A stretch of 64,000 nt of DNA, from assembly GCA_949358305.1 (NCBI GenBank), contig OX442321.1, forward strand, positions 7,341,605-7,405,604, given 5' to 3'. Made by a program: the position numbers and the translations under genes. The DNA comes from Strigamia acuminata (taxonomy: Eukaryota; Arthropoda; Chilopoda; Geophilomorpha; Linotaeniidae). The notes under the pieces were generated by a model. The model was not told where the DNA came from. It searched no databases and saw nothing but the letters and a program-made list of their open reading frames with translations. Positions 33,866 through 43,800 of this stretch are shown here, piece by piece. Each line of letters starts with the position of its first letter. The stretch's first letter is position 1.

Positions 33866-34372
33866 AGACTGTTGTCAGTTTCAAACAATTTTCCCCCAAA
33901 ATAGCAACAACAATTGAAACAAACTTAATGCTATCTTAAATCTACAACAAAGCTTCGTTGCGCAGATCCTAACAATACAAGTTTTAAACAATTGCATGCA
34001 CAAATAGTTCGTTTTGCTTCAATAATGGCGTCGTTTTCTTCTTGTTTCGGTTGCACGTGCAGTTCGAAAATGGCGTCGTTCGAATCCCGTTCGTTGCAAA
34101 CTCGTTGAAAATTATGCCTTTCGTCCCTTATGGCTCATGAAGCTAATTACTAGTCGAAAATAACTCACAGTTCCCGACCTCGTTCTTTGCTACGCGTCCT
34201 CGTTCGATTTTAGGCCCGTCTTGCCACACGTTCGATTCCGCTCGATTCCACTCGTTCGAAACGTCCGTCTGACGTTCGTATCGTCTCGTCGTGTCGTCGA
34301 AACGTTCGTCTACCTTCCCGATATTCGTTGGACACACCCGCGCTGCTTAACGTCCTGGACCCATAACCAATT

Positions 34373-34578
34373 TGTTATGCTGGGGCATCACGTTGAAATA
34401 AAGGAGAGGTTTTTAAAGTGGAAAACAAAACACACGTCTTTACTCGTGGGTAAAATACAAGCAAGTGAGGAGTAATACAAAATTGTCATGGTAACGCTTT
34501 TACAACAATGTAACAGTATGATATAGCAGTAACACGTTCTTAACAATGAACTCAACATCACATTAACATAACTTAACA
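34373..34578 (-). repeat. Copia-2 5' LTR
   Basis: 206 bp, same sequence as 29723-29928. Drives transcription toward lower coordinates; followed by the tRNA primer site at about 34353-34368. Confidence 0.92.
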
Positions 34579-35373
34579 AAGATACTGTAACTTCATTTTA
34601 TACTTTGTTTAATTTAATTTAATATATGGAAAATGGAAAGGACAAAAAAACCCACATAGAAGTGCACACAAATGCAACATCTTCGATATTAAACTACAGT
34701 GTCTTCAATATGCTGACAGCTGCTAACAGCAAAACTCACAAGATTAAGCAAAATCGAGATTTGAGCTGTGTTTAAAAGTGAACAAATTGAAACAAATTAA
34801 AAATAAATTTTACTATCCATTAATACATCTGCTTTGTGCCGCTAAAGACATAAGCTTAAAACGAATTTCTTGCTGTTGTAACGTTAATACAACTTACTAA
34901 ACAGAAAAAAATATAAACATACAAACGCCTTTTTTTTTCTTATTCTTCTTACACATTAATGCGTATAAATGCATCTTCGAATTGCTGAAAAATACTGTAG
35001 AATAAAGACTAAAATCTTCATACTCGTGAATGAGAAACAACAAGCAATGTACTGCAGTCGACTGTTTAAACACGAAAAGAAAATGACGTACAAGTTTAAT
35101 TCTATTTTCCTCAGTGACATAAAGGTAGTTGATATATCGATTAAAGCACGTACGTTTTTATGTATGTACACAGTTTCGAGTCAAACTTAACGACTCGAGT
35201 TAAAACTGATGTTTACACGTGTCATACGGCAAGATTAATCGTTTTTTGCTGCATGCTGTCAACCAAATGACAGTTTGTCCGAGCTCAATTTACGTTTCTT
35301 TTACATTCATACTATAAATTTAAAATGTCATGTCGGGTAGTAAACGGTAGCGACTGTTTGCTAGTTAACATTT
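34579..35373. other. Third copy of the IR-5/IR-7 upstream spacer
   Basis: After the Copia-2 flank the sequence repeats the promoter-proximal block (AAGTGCACACAAATGCAACA at 34660) and continues like 28890-29580 and 45665-46345, but no receptor exon accompanies it. It is a gene-less duplicated spacer, a sign of unequal exchange in the array. Confidence 0.65.
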
Positions 35374-36013
35374 GGCAAACCGTCTAAGGGCGAATTTCCA
35401 AAATTCGCCATTTGAAAGCTATTTTGACGTTTCCAATGGCGAATATTGAAATTCGCCATTAGAAATGTTATTTGCGTTTCCAATGGCGAATCTGGGTAAA
35501 TTGAAATTCGCCATTTGAAACGTCATTTGCGTTTCCAATGACGAATCTGTGGGCATGTCATCTAGCGCGACTGCGACATGAATCTACCGAAACTTTGGAA
35601 CTTGTATTTTGGGTATTTCTTCTTCTTCCAATTCCTAAGAATGGCTAACAAGAGGGGCTGCGCCCCCCCCCCCTTGACCCCCCCCCCGCAAACCTAACCT
35701 TACTGGTTTTTTTATGCAAAACCATTTTTTTGAGACGACTTGTCGCTGTCGCGGTAAATAATGTCGCGCTAGATGTGCGCTCCTGTGGCTAATTTCTTCA
35801 ATTTCGCCATTGGAAATGTAATTAGACCTTCCTAATGGCGAATTGGTTTAATGTTTAACAATTCGTCATTAGAAAGGTCCAAATACGTTCCCAATGACGA
35901 ATTGGGAGAAATTTGCCATTGGGACTGCTTTTGGACGAAATAAAGTAGAAATTCGCCATTCGTCCAAATGGCTAAATTCGACATTGGGCGATTCGCCGTT
36001 GGAACGGCACCCC
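35374..36013. mobile_element. Foldback-like element of GGCGAAT motifs
   Basis: About 640 bp replacing the spacer seen at 46355-46465. It carries many alternating copies of CCAATGGCGAAT and its inverse ATTCGCCATT, clustered at both flanks (35390-35550 and 35800-36010), with a unique middle that includes two C-runs near 35665-35685. The outer ends GGCAAACCGTCTAAGGGCGA and (inverted) GGGGTGCCGTTCCAACGGCG are loosely alike. No coding potential. Family not recognised; a foldback or MITE-like DNA element is likely. Confidence 0.6.
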
Positions 36014-37194
36014 AAATATAAAAATGTATCTGAAAGATAATGTACCTTTATTTTAAACTTTGTTTAATTTAATTTAATAAATGGAAAATGCAAAGGACGA
36101 AAAAATCACATGATAATTCTAGAAAGTCACACGTACGAAAATGTTACATCTGTGTAACAATACCTTTTGGTAGAATGTATCGTAGTTGCCAGGAGTTCCC
36201 CTGGCAACCACCCGAAATGAAAGTCAGTTCTATCCCCAACTCTCAACGCTCGTTTGTTGGCGACTCTTTGGGAGCCTGCTCCTTGGTAACCACTCGCTCG
36301 TGATTGCTATTTGGGCACTCGGTCACTCCAAAAATTGTAACACTTGCTTTCGGCCACCCTTTGCCGTTTGCTTTCTGCTGCGCATTGGCGACTATACCTC
36401 GCTGCCCTATTGCTTGATTGGTGCAACCTGATAAGCTGACACTCCAGTGTTCAAAACACCATCTTCTGGTTCACATACTTCATCTCGTGAGGGGGAAAGA
36501 ATGTTATATCCGTGTCTTGACGGAATCTTTAATTTCATAAAACATAAAACTTGTTAGAGTGGCATCAACACTGTTAGTGGAGGTAATAACTAGCGAATAT
36601 ATTTAATTTCGTACCGTATGCAAAACCCGTTACACTAACTGATGTATTTCTCGTGGGTATTACCTTCTGTACAGTTTTATCATAAAAGAAGCCAAAATTG
36701 GAACTCATTGCTAGACATCTTTACAAATTACATACTGCAAAATCCATTTTCGTAGAGTTTAATTTTTTTGATAAAATTTATACGAAAATAGTTCAGAAAT
36801 TTGTTTACAGAACCGTAATAAATCTTATTTCATTGCAACAATTTACACAGCCCCCAAAAAGCCAATTACTGCCGATATGTCAATGACACACAACGGATAA
36901 ATATTAAAAGCACGTCCATGACATAGAAACTTTGCAAGATTGAGTTAAGGGTAAAAAACACGCAAACAACAAATGCTCTGCTCTTAAGACTGCAGTGTGT
37001 CGCACCACGCTGAAGAAGCGACCCCTTGACGCTTCAATGCAGCTGTGGACGCACAGACGATACCTAATTACTCGTACACACAGGTTTTTATTTCTAATTT
37101 CAAATATTTTACATCGACATTAAACTAACAATAAGCTCACATGTCACTATTAAACTACAATAAGAAATTAAATTGATGTATACAAAATGTGCTT
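36014..37194. other. Spacer downstream of IR-6
   Basis: Homologous to 46475-47190: GTTACATCTGTGTAACAATA, CCTGGCAACCACCCGAAAT, TCGTTTGTTGGCGACTCTTT, then the block GCGACCCCTTGACGCTTCAATG (37018-37039) and the 3' flank ATTTTACATCGACATTAAAC. The plus-strand frames at 36088-36431 are not kept in the paralogue. No gene. Confidence 0.6.
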
Positions 37195-39347
37195 TTAAAA
37201 TCTCGCAATTAACAACTCCAGCAACCCAACTACGACCGACAACAGCATTCCACAGGCAAACAGGACGACTGGACCACGTATTTGACCAAACGAAATTGGA
37301 TAGAATAAATTATCCTCGCCGCAGTCTTGCCGTGTGTTTAAGTAATGATGAAACAACAGGTGTAATAATCCACATTCCTTCAACTGTATGATTCTGTCAT
37401 GTTCATTGAAAAACTTAATTAATAATTAAAAGTCTGGTTTCTAGAAATAGGGCATGTACTAGTAGTTACTTTTGATTGAAAAACTCCTTGTGAGCAAAAT
37501 GTTTTGAAAAAGCCAGTGGCACAAATATACTGACCACGGGCTTTTCGGCAACTGTTAAACTACAGTTTGTAACTGACAGTTCTGGTAAAACATATCCAGC
37601 TTTTTGCCCAAATACTGTGTCAAACCCTTCCTTTGAATTTTTAACTATCAGATATGATGTATTGGGAAATAAACTCTGTAATGAATTTAAAAAAGCATGA
37701 GTTCTTTGTTATTATGATTTAATATTGTTTTCAGTTAGACAAAACCTTAAAGAGACGTTCAGACACACTACTCTTTAAAAAGACAGGTAAATAATCTGTA
37801 TCGTGGACCATTTCCTCAAGTGAATGGAATGGAGTTTTAATATTGGTCATTGCAAACAAAGCAGTCAACAGTGAAGTGTAAACAGATAAAAGCACTGTTG
37901 ACAATGTCAGAAAAAGAACGAGACAAAATTTCAAAGAATGCAATGATGGGAATGATAAACTGCCTGAAACAAACATCAATAATGCATTCAATTAATTGCC
38001 TTTTAAGCAATGTCAATTGTACGTACCTACAACGACAATTGGCCACCAAAGAAGAATCTCATTTATAAAACCTACTATACTTCTTGAAAATAAATTTAAA
38101 CGTGACGAGTTTTCCATTAAAATAAGGAAAATGATTATCAAGTTGACAGCAAATATGCTTAGCCACACATTCGTGCTGAATGCTTTCAAGAAGTTAGTCA
38201 GAGACCATTCACGGTAATCCAATTTTCGATACACAACTTTTAAGTGTATTTTGTACAACGAAAGCGAGAACTCAACGTAGTCTCTCCTCTTTCGAGTAAG
38301 ACCTAGATTAACGGCAATATCCGCTGTCTGAAAAAGAAATTGAATTATTTGATTTATAGCTTATCAGCAAATATTTTTTTTGTTTAATCAGGGTATTATT
38401 GGCACATAAGCGTTATAAATAACACTTACTCCATGTATAATTTCGCCCATCATTCCATTCCATTTTCCATCTCGAATTTCACCAAAAACTATCCCTTTGA
38501 TTTCAGTCAACTTAAAGCTAATTTTGAAAATAAAGTACCAACAAAATTCCATCAACTTACAGTATAACATCATTACCTAATATTATAATTTGTACAAAAG
38601 ATGGACAACAGTTGTCCAAAATAACCATCCATTAATACTGAATTGTTTTCCTCTCTGAAGATAACATACGGCCGAAACTGCAAATTAATGTTGAAATAAA
38701 ATAAAATAAAAGGGCAAAGAAGAAATACAGATCTTGCAGAATCAGAATTCGTTATATGCTTGATTTGTCTACTCACGCTTCAGTCCATGTTAATAATAAA
38801 ACATGACGATTAATCGTCATGATTTCGTACAAATTCTACAAAATCAACGTTAGCATAAGAAGTGCGTACCGTAAATCCTGATACTTCAATTGGTGAATTA
38901 CTCGTGTCAGGTATATTCCTTGACGGAATCTTCAATTTCATAAAATGTAAAACTCGTTAGAATGGAAATATTGTTTTTTAAGACTCGTCCAATTGTGACA
39001 ATTTTGTTTCAATTAAAACACATTAAAAACCTTGTTTGGGGTTCGTGAAGGTAATAAACAACGAATAAAAAATGAAAATAAAGGAGTGTATTGTCTCTTG
39101 TAGAGTTTAAAAGAAGCCAAAATTGGCACTCAATGCACATCTTTAGGGCGTACATACTCACATTTAAAATATTTTTTGAAAAGATACCTAAAAAAAAATT
39201 AAAATAATTTTAGAATTTAAGCATTGAACAAAAAACATCACCAGTTTGCAGAGGAGAAATACCAACGGTAATTTTCGAACTCATCTGAGTCAAATTTTTT
39301 GCGGCTGAAAAGCTTACACAGCTTACTAAGAAGAATAAATAACGCAT
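37195..39347 (-). CDS. IR-6: ionotropic receptor, nine exons, 434 aa
   Basis: Intact member of the main subfamily. Exons (minus): 39242-39347, 39162-39187, 38870-38929, 38577-38677, 38430-38517, 38027-38327, 37746-37963, 37470-37675, 37195-37393; lengths and phases equal IR-4, total 1305 nt. Signal peptide MRYLFFLVSCVSFSAA; S1 with VLMDGYFGQLLSIF, RDGKWNGMMGEIIHG and LTRKRRDYVEFS; M1 VWLSIFAVNLIIIFLIL; M2 SVYTSLLTALFAMTN (Met where the others have Thr); S2 NCSLTVAEKPVVSIFVPL; M4 in the last exon. All donors GT. The 3' flank is clean spacer. Closest to IR-9 and IR-10 by eye. Ligand and expression unknown. Confidence 0.85.
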
Positions 39348-39402
39348 AAAAATGTCTCTTTGCGCACTGACCCAACTCACTTACATAGAACTGCGTAAAA
39401 AT

Positions 39403-39421
39403 GCAACATCTTCGAAATCAA
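39403..39421 (-). promoter_or_regulatory. Conserved block upstream of IR-6 start
   Basis: GCAACATCTTCGAAATCAA at the usual distance of about 56 bp upstream of the start codon, as in the other units. Confidence 0.4.
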
Positions 39422-39626
39422 ATAGGAGAGTTAAACTACAATTTCGTCCAATTGCAGGAAGATTCTGATGACAAAGGTCACAAGACTACTTGCACATAAA
39501 GTAAAAGCTACTTTTAAGACAAATGAATATTTGAACCGTGCGTGGAAGCGAACAAATTGAAACAAATTAAAAATGAATGAAACTGTACTATAGATTAATA
39601 AATTACTTATTTTTTTATTATCATAT

Positions 39627-39801
39627 AGTAATTTGCCGCTATTTTGCCTTCACGTGTATTGTCCAGTGTTCTGAAGGTCTGACACACAGTAAATACAGTA
39701 ATTTGCCGCTATGTTGCCTTCACGTATATTGACCAGTGTTCCGAAGGTCTGACACACAGTAAATATAGTAATTTGCCGCTATTTTGCCTTCACGTGTATT
39801 G
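39627..39801. repeat. Three-copy 70-bp tandem repeat, split by Copia-3
   Basis: AGTAATTTGCCGCTAT recurs at 39627, 39697 and 39767, exactly 70 bp apart; each unit contains TTCACGT.TATTG.CCAGTGTTC. The third unit is cut by Copia-3 and continues at 42708. Other IR units carry a single copy of this spacer segment, so this is a local expansion. Confidence 0.85.
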
Positions 39802-40022
39802 TGTTGTTATTTTGTGTCACCTGGTCCAATGTATTTGAAATCCCGTGTGAGGGTCTCCCACCGCCAGGGGGAGTTGGATTGTATGACCGACCAATCACGT
39901 GACTTCCGGTCACTTTGTGTATCGTGGCAATAGCGTGTGGTTCGGGTTCAATGTGTGTACGTGAATAAAACGAACTTTATCTCAAACAATCGATGTGATC
40001 CTCCTCCATTCAATTCCCAACA
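39802..40022 (+). repeat. Copia-3 5' LTR
   Basis: 221 bp with GAATAAAACG near 39962. Differs from the 3' LTR at CCCGTGTGAGG/CCCGTATGAGG and GGTTCGGG/GGTTCAGG. Confidence 0.92.
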
Positions 40023-40174
40023 AAGGGTTATGGGCCACAGCATCCTCAACTGCGTGAGTTTATGAATTCGTATCAATTTTCGGGCGTTTTGACGAAGGAG
40101 TGACCGCTGACCGGACCACGAGACGTTAGGCCTAAAAATCCGACGAATGGTAGCTTGCCAATCAACCTTCGAGA

Positions 40175-42262
40175 ATGGCGGACAGAGATGCGATGAGGAT
40201 CGAGAAGTTGGAGGACGATAATTACGCCACATGGGCGTTTAAAATGCGCGTTTTCCTGCGAAAATCGGAGTGGTGGACGGTCATTGTTGACGAGGCACCT
40301 GTGAACGGACCTGCGGCGGCGAAGAACCCGTGGCGTGGCAAAGACGAAAAAGCCATGAACGCAATCGTGCAAGCTTTATCGCCGGCCCAGACAGTGTACG
40401 TGATCAACAAGGACACGGCACGCGAATGCTGGACCAAGCTGGAAGAAGTGCACCGAGGACGAGCGAGGCAGCGACAGACCATTTTGCGGAGAGAACTGAC
40501 CAAGATGCGATGGGAGAAAGCGGAGACGGCCACAAAGTTCTTGCAACGCGTGGAGTCAACAGTAAACCAGTTGCGAACGGTCGGAAGCAAAATTTCGGAG
40601 CAAGAAGTGGATACGATGATTATTCAAAACCTGCCAAAAGCGTACCACAGTATTCCGAGGGCGTTCGATATGTGCGACGACGATGCTGTGACGATGGTGA
40701 AGCTGCGCCATATGATTTTGCAGGGGGAGTCGCGCCAGACGGGCGACGACGAAATAATCGAGAAGCTGCACAAGGTGAACTTGTCGCACCGCACGACGGG
40801 AAATCCACGGGGCGGTGAACGCAACGGCGACCAGAGCGGTGAACGAAACAATGATCGGAGGCGAGACATGAAGCACGTGAAGTGCTACAATTGTCTGGAA
40901 TTTTGGCACATCGCCAGGAACTGTCGGGGCCAAGCCGGAGCCAAGACCACGAATGATGCGAGCCAGAATCAGCCAAAGCAGGGTGCGAAAAAGGAACAGC
41001 AGCCGGACGTCAGCGCCAGGGCTGTGAAAGCCAATAATGAATTTTCCTTCCAGGTTAGGTTCGACAAAGAAGAGAAACGACAATGGATCCTCGACTCGGG
41101 CGCAACACGACACATGACGGGCAATCGAGACTTATTTGAGACATTTGCAGCAGACGACGGGAGAAACAGAGTGACGCTCGCTGATGGACGAAAAGCCTGT
41201 ATAATGGGGACCGGGAACGTGCAACTAGCCACGGACGATTGCGATTTAGTCACGAAAAACGTGCTGTTTGTCCCTGACCTAAGTTACAACTTGATTTCTG
41301 TGCAAATGTTGGATAATGCGGGGTTACGAATTGTTTTTGGGGGTGGAATGTGTAAGATTTCATTCGGAGATCAAGCGCTAATGACCGCCACAAAAATGGG
41401 TAATGTGTATCGTTTGAACGTTGAGGCCGTTGTAAATGCAGACACAACTAAACTCTTGAAGACGCAAGAAGGTGCAGTATGCACGTTCGTGGGCCAGGAC
41501 GAAGAAGCAGATGCGGAGGAAATTCAGCCACGAGATAACGAGGCGAACGACGGTGAAGTGTACAGCAACGCAGACGAAACGTGGAGCATGGACGGCCGTA
41601 TGAGAAACGATTTGGACGATAAAAGCGACGATTTGAGCAGCAAAAGTGTCAAACTGAAACTTGACAAAAAACTGGCGAGGTTGGATGCGAAGATGGACGA
41701 ACTAGATGCCAAGCGAACCGAAATAGATGCGAAATTGGCTAGACTTGACAAAAGAAAAGCGAAATTGGATGCAAAAATGGACGAATTCAATGCGGAAAGA
41801 GATAAATTGTCCAAAGCTAACGAGAAGTTAAAAGAGTTCGGTGGAAATGGCGAAGACGAGTTGGGTGATTTGCTGTCATGCGGGGAAGCACAACCCAATA
41901 TTTCCGAAAATGAGGAAGCAAACGAATCAAATTTGGATAAAATCGACGAGAGTTTGGACGCTGTTGACGTGGAAATCAATGTGAAATCAAACGACGGCCA
42001 AGGAAAACGAACGAAACGAGGCAGAAACAAGAAACGAGGGAGAAATAAACGGGTGACGAGCAATGACGAGACGTGCAAGAAGCTGAAGTTGCACCACGAC
42101 GATCCAGTTAAGAAGGTGCTTGTGAGACGGCAACTGGAACGAGAGGAATACGACCGAACCGACTGGAAAACGATTTATGGATTGAAACAAGCGGGACCAG
42201 TGAGATATTTGGCGCGTGACAAAATACTACGCAAAAATGGATTCGAGCGCGGAGCAAAGTAA
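40175..42262 (+). CDS. Copia-3 Gag-protease protein with an RT remnant, 695 aa
   Basis: Gag-type N-terminus (MADRDAMRIEKLEDDNYATW), CCHC knuckle CYNCLEFWHIARNC near 235, protease motif WILDSGATRHM near 304. Residues about 490-590 are a charged heptad-like coiled coil (DKKLARLDAKMDELDAK). A basic patch KRTKRGRNKKRGRNKR follows. The last 30 residues contain IYGLKQAGP...ILRKNGFERG, matching the reverse-transcriptase stretch SLYGLKQSGRAW...L..QGF of Copia-2. So an internal deletion joined gag-protease to a piece of RT without breaking the frame. The catalytic YVDD is absent. Structural role in particles inferred. Confidence 0.85.
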   Translation: MADRDAMRIEKLEDDNYATWAFKMRVFLRKSEWWTVIVDEAPVNGPAAAKNPWRGKDEKAMNAIVQALSPAQTVYVINKDTARECWTKLEEVHRGRARQRQTILRRELTKMRWEKAETATKFLQRVESTVNQLRTVGSKISEQEVDTMIIQNLPKAYHSIPRAFDMCDDDAVTMVKLRHMILQGESRQTGDDEIIEKLHKVNLSHRTTGNPRGGERNGDQSGERNNDRRRDMKHVKCYNCLEFWHIARNCRGQAGAKTTNDASQNQPKQGAKKEQQPDVSARAVKANNEFSFQVRFDKEEKRQWILDSGATRHMTGNRDLFETFAADDGRNRVTLADGRKACIMGTGNVQLATDDCDLVTKNVLFVPDLSYNLISVQMLDNAGLRIVFGGGMCKISFGDQALMTATKMGNVYRLNVEAVVNADTTKLLKTQEGAVCTFVGQDEEADAEEIQPRDNEANDGEVYSNADETWSMDGRMRNDLDDKSDDLSSKSVKLKLDKKLARLDAKMDELDAKRTEIDAKLARLDKRKAKLDAKMDEFNAERDKLSKANEKLKEFGGNGEDELGDLLSCGEAQPNISENEEANESNLDKIDESLDAVDVEINVKSNDGQGKRTKRGRNKKRGRNKRVTSNDETCKKLKLHHDDPVKKVLVRRQLEREEYDRTDWKTIYGLKQAGPVRYLARDKILRKNGFERGAK

Positions 42263-42486
42263 CTCCAACACAGTGAATTGAATTAATGGGTGAAGTGTAT
42301 TGTTTTGAGAACTGTGTTTATTTTAATTGTTCATTCCATTGTTAGTTTTATGAGTGTATTTTATTGATCTTTTCAATTTACGGCATTGGAAGTGTATTTT
42401 TGATTTTGTTTTGTGTTTAATTTGACATTGCATTTTGAAGAATTTTATTTTTGAATTTTACACATTGATCAGGTGAAGAAGGTGTC

Positions 42487-42707
42487 TGTTGTTATTTTGT
42501 GTCACCTGGTCCAATGTATTTGAAATCCCGTATGAGGGTCTCCCACCGCCAGGGGGAGTTGGATTGTATGACCGACCAATCACGTGACTTCCGGTCACTT
42601 TGTGTATCGTGGCAATAGCGTGTGGTTCAGGTTCAATGTGTGTACGTGAATAAAACGAACTTTATCTCAAACAATCGATGTGATCCTCCTCCATTCAATT
42701 CCCAACA
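42487..42707 (+). repeat. Copia-3 3' LTR
   Basis: 221 bp, TG...CA, followed by the TATTG duplication. Two mismatches to the 5' LTR imply an older insertion than Copia-2. Confidence 0.92.
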
Positions 42708-42712
42708 TATTG

Positions 42713-43520
42713 TCCAGTGTTCCGAAGATCTGACACACAATAAATATAGTAATTAGCTGCTTTTTCCAATTAACAATTATACCAACTCAATATCTAATTA
42801 AAAAACAGAAAGACACGGCACAAAATTGCTAAATTCCGTTCTGTGTGCACTTTTAAATTTCGTTCAGCTAAATTTCCGCTCATAATTAATATTCGTGAGC
42901 GATGAAAATGTTGTACACAGCATGATCAATAAGTCATTAACTATACTCTTTCCACACTCAAGGTTGACCCTGGAAGCTGGGCTCCCATTGGCCTACTTAA
43001 AACTGCAATGTAACTATATTGCATTGCATTTCTAAGTAGGCCAATGGGAGCCCAGCTTCCAGAGTCAACCTTGAGTGTGGAAATAGTATAAGTAAAAAAA
43101 GATTCTAAACAAGCATTTTTTGTAAATATCTGACGAAAACAATTAAACGCTGACAGCTTTTTATTTATAATTTTTCCACTATTTTACAACCTCAATATCA
43201 ATTTAATATTAAGATCACATTATGGTATTAGTTGCGGAGAAACGATGACAAATTCAGCTGCAGAGATTGGTCGAGATCAGAACACAGAAAAGAGCCAACA
43301 CTGTGAGAAGGGACGAAAGAGAAGAATAGTTGGTGCACTTGACAAATTTTACAAGACTTAAATTACAGCAGGAGGTTGAATGTTAATGTTAATGAAATTT
43401 ATTTTCATTAGCGACCAAAACAAAATTTTTCCTGCTTCGGTTTTTTTTTTACAACGCAGTGGACCCAGTTGAGAGCAGTACAATGTTAAGAGTGAATTTA
43501 ACTATACCATACACACTATT
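42713..43520. other. Spacer between Copia-3 and the orphan exon
   Basis: Continuation of the IR-6 upstream spacer (CCAGTGTTCCGAAGATCTGA, ATATCTGACGAAAACAAT, GCTGCAGAGATTGGTCGAGATC), interrupted only by MITE-2. No gene. Confidence 0.65.
42944..43088. mobile_element. MITE-2, TA-flanked, TACTCT ends
   Basis: 145 bp, almost wholly a hairpin: about 55-bp inverted arms starting TACTCTTTCCACACTCAAGG and ending TGAGTGTGGAAATAGTA. TA on both sides; the empty site AACTAAGTAAAA is kept at about 27318. Contains CCCATTGG like MITE-3. No coding content. Confidence 0.88.
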
Positions 43521-43701
43521 TTACTTCCTCAAAAAGACCTCAAACAACCCAACTATCAGTGATGCATACATAACAATTGGACCGAGCATTTGACCAAAGG
43601 AAATCGAATAGAATAAATTGTCTTCACTGCAGTCTACCCACGTGGATTTATAGCGATGTTTCAAGTAATCTATTATTCCACATTCCTTCAACTGTACGAT
43701 T
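43521..43701 (-). pseudogene. Orphan IR last exon, IR-3 type
   Basis: Encodes RIVQLKECGIIDYLKHRYKS through M4 to LFEVFLRK and a stop, most like the last exon of IR-3 (IIDYLNGRYKSTWVDCGED). A short deletion removes part of M4 (YASLIVGLFEVF against YASGVLGSLIVLLFEVF). The next exon upstream is the last exon of IR-7, so no matching gene body exists. A relic of a lost IR-3-like gene. Confidence 0.8.
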
Positions 43702-43800
43702 CTAAAATAATTCAAAATACAAACTAGAAAACCGTATAATATTTATTTTTATTCCCAATTTAAAATATTTTACATCAACATTAAGTATTAAATAGAGAAT

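Larger units (their letters stand above)
29723..34578 (-). mobile_element. Copia-2: complete Ty1/copia retrotransposon
   Basis: Full element, 4856 bp: 206-bp LTRs at 29723-29928 and 34373-34578 with no difference seen by eye, a 1305-aa Gag-Pol frame without stops, a primer site TGGTTATGGGTCCAGG (minus) four bases after the 5' LTR, and a purine tract CAGGGGAAGTAA before the 3' LTR. Flanks are AAATT and AAGAT, an imperfect 5-bp pair; the empty site CTGAAAGATACTG is kept at 46481-46493. Identical LTRs and an open frame suggest a recent, possibly active copy that could supply enzymes to the gag-only elements. Confidence 0.93.
39802..42707 (+). mobile_element. Copia-3: gag-only Ty1/copia LTR element
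   Basis: 221-bp LTRs at 39802-40022 and 42487-42707 (TGTTGTTATTTTGTG to ATTCCCAACA) differing at two sites by eye, TATTG duplications at 39797-39801 and 42708-42712, and a primer site GGGTTATGGGCCACAGC right after the 5' LTR. One frame of 695 aa; integrase, most of reverse transcriptase and RNase H are missing. It sits in the third unit of the 70-bp tandem repeat upstream of IR-6. Confidence 0.92.

Noticed and set aside
42388-42480. Possible extra gene after the Copia-3 frame
   Set aside because: AT-rich sequence before the 3' LTR with no frame; it is element interior.
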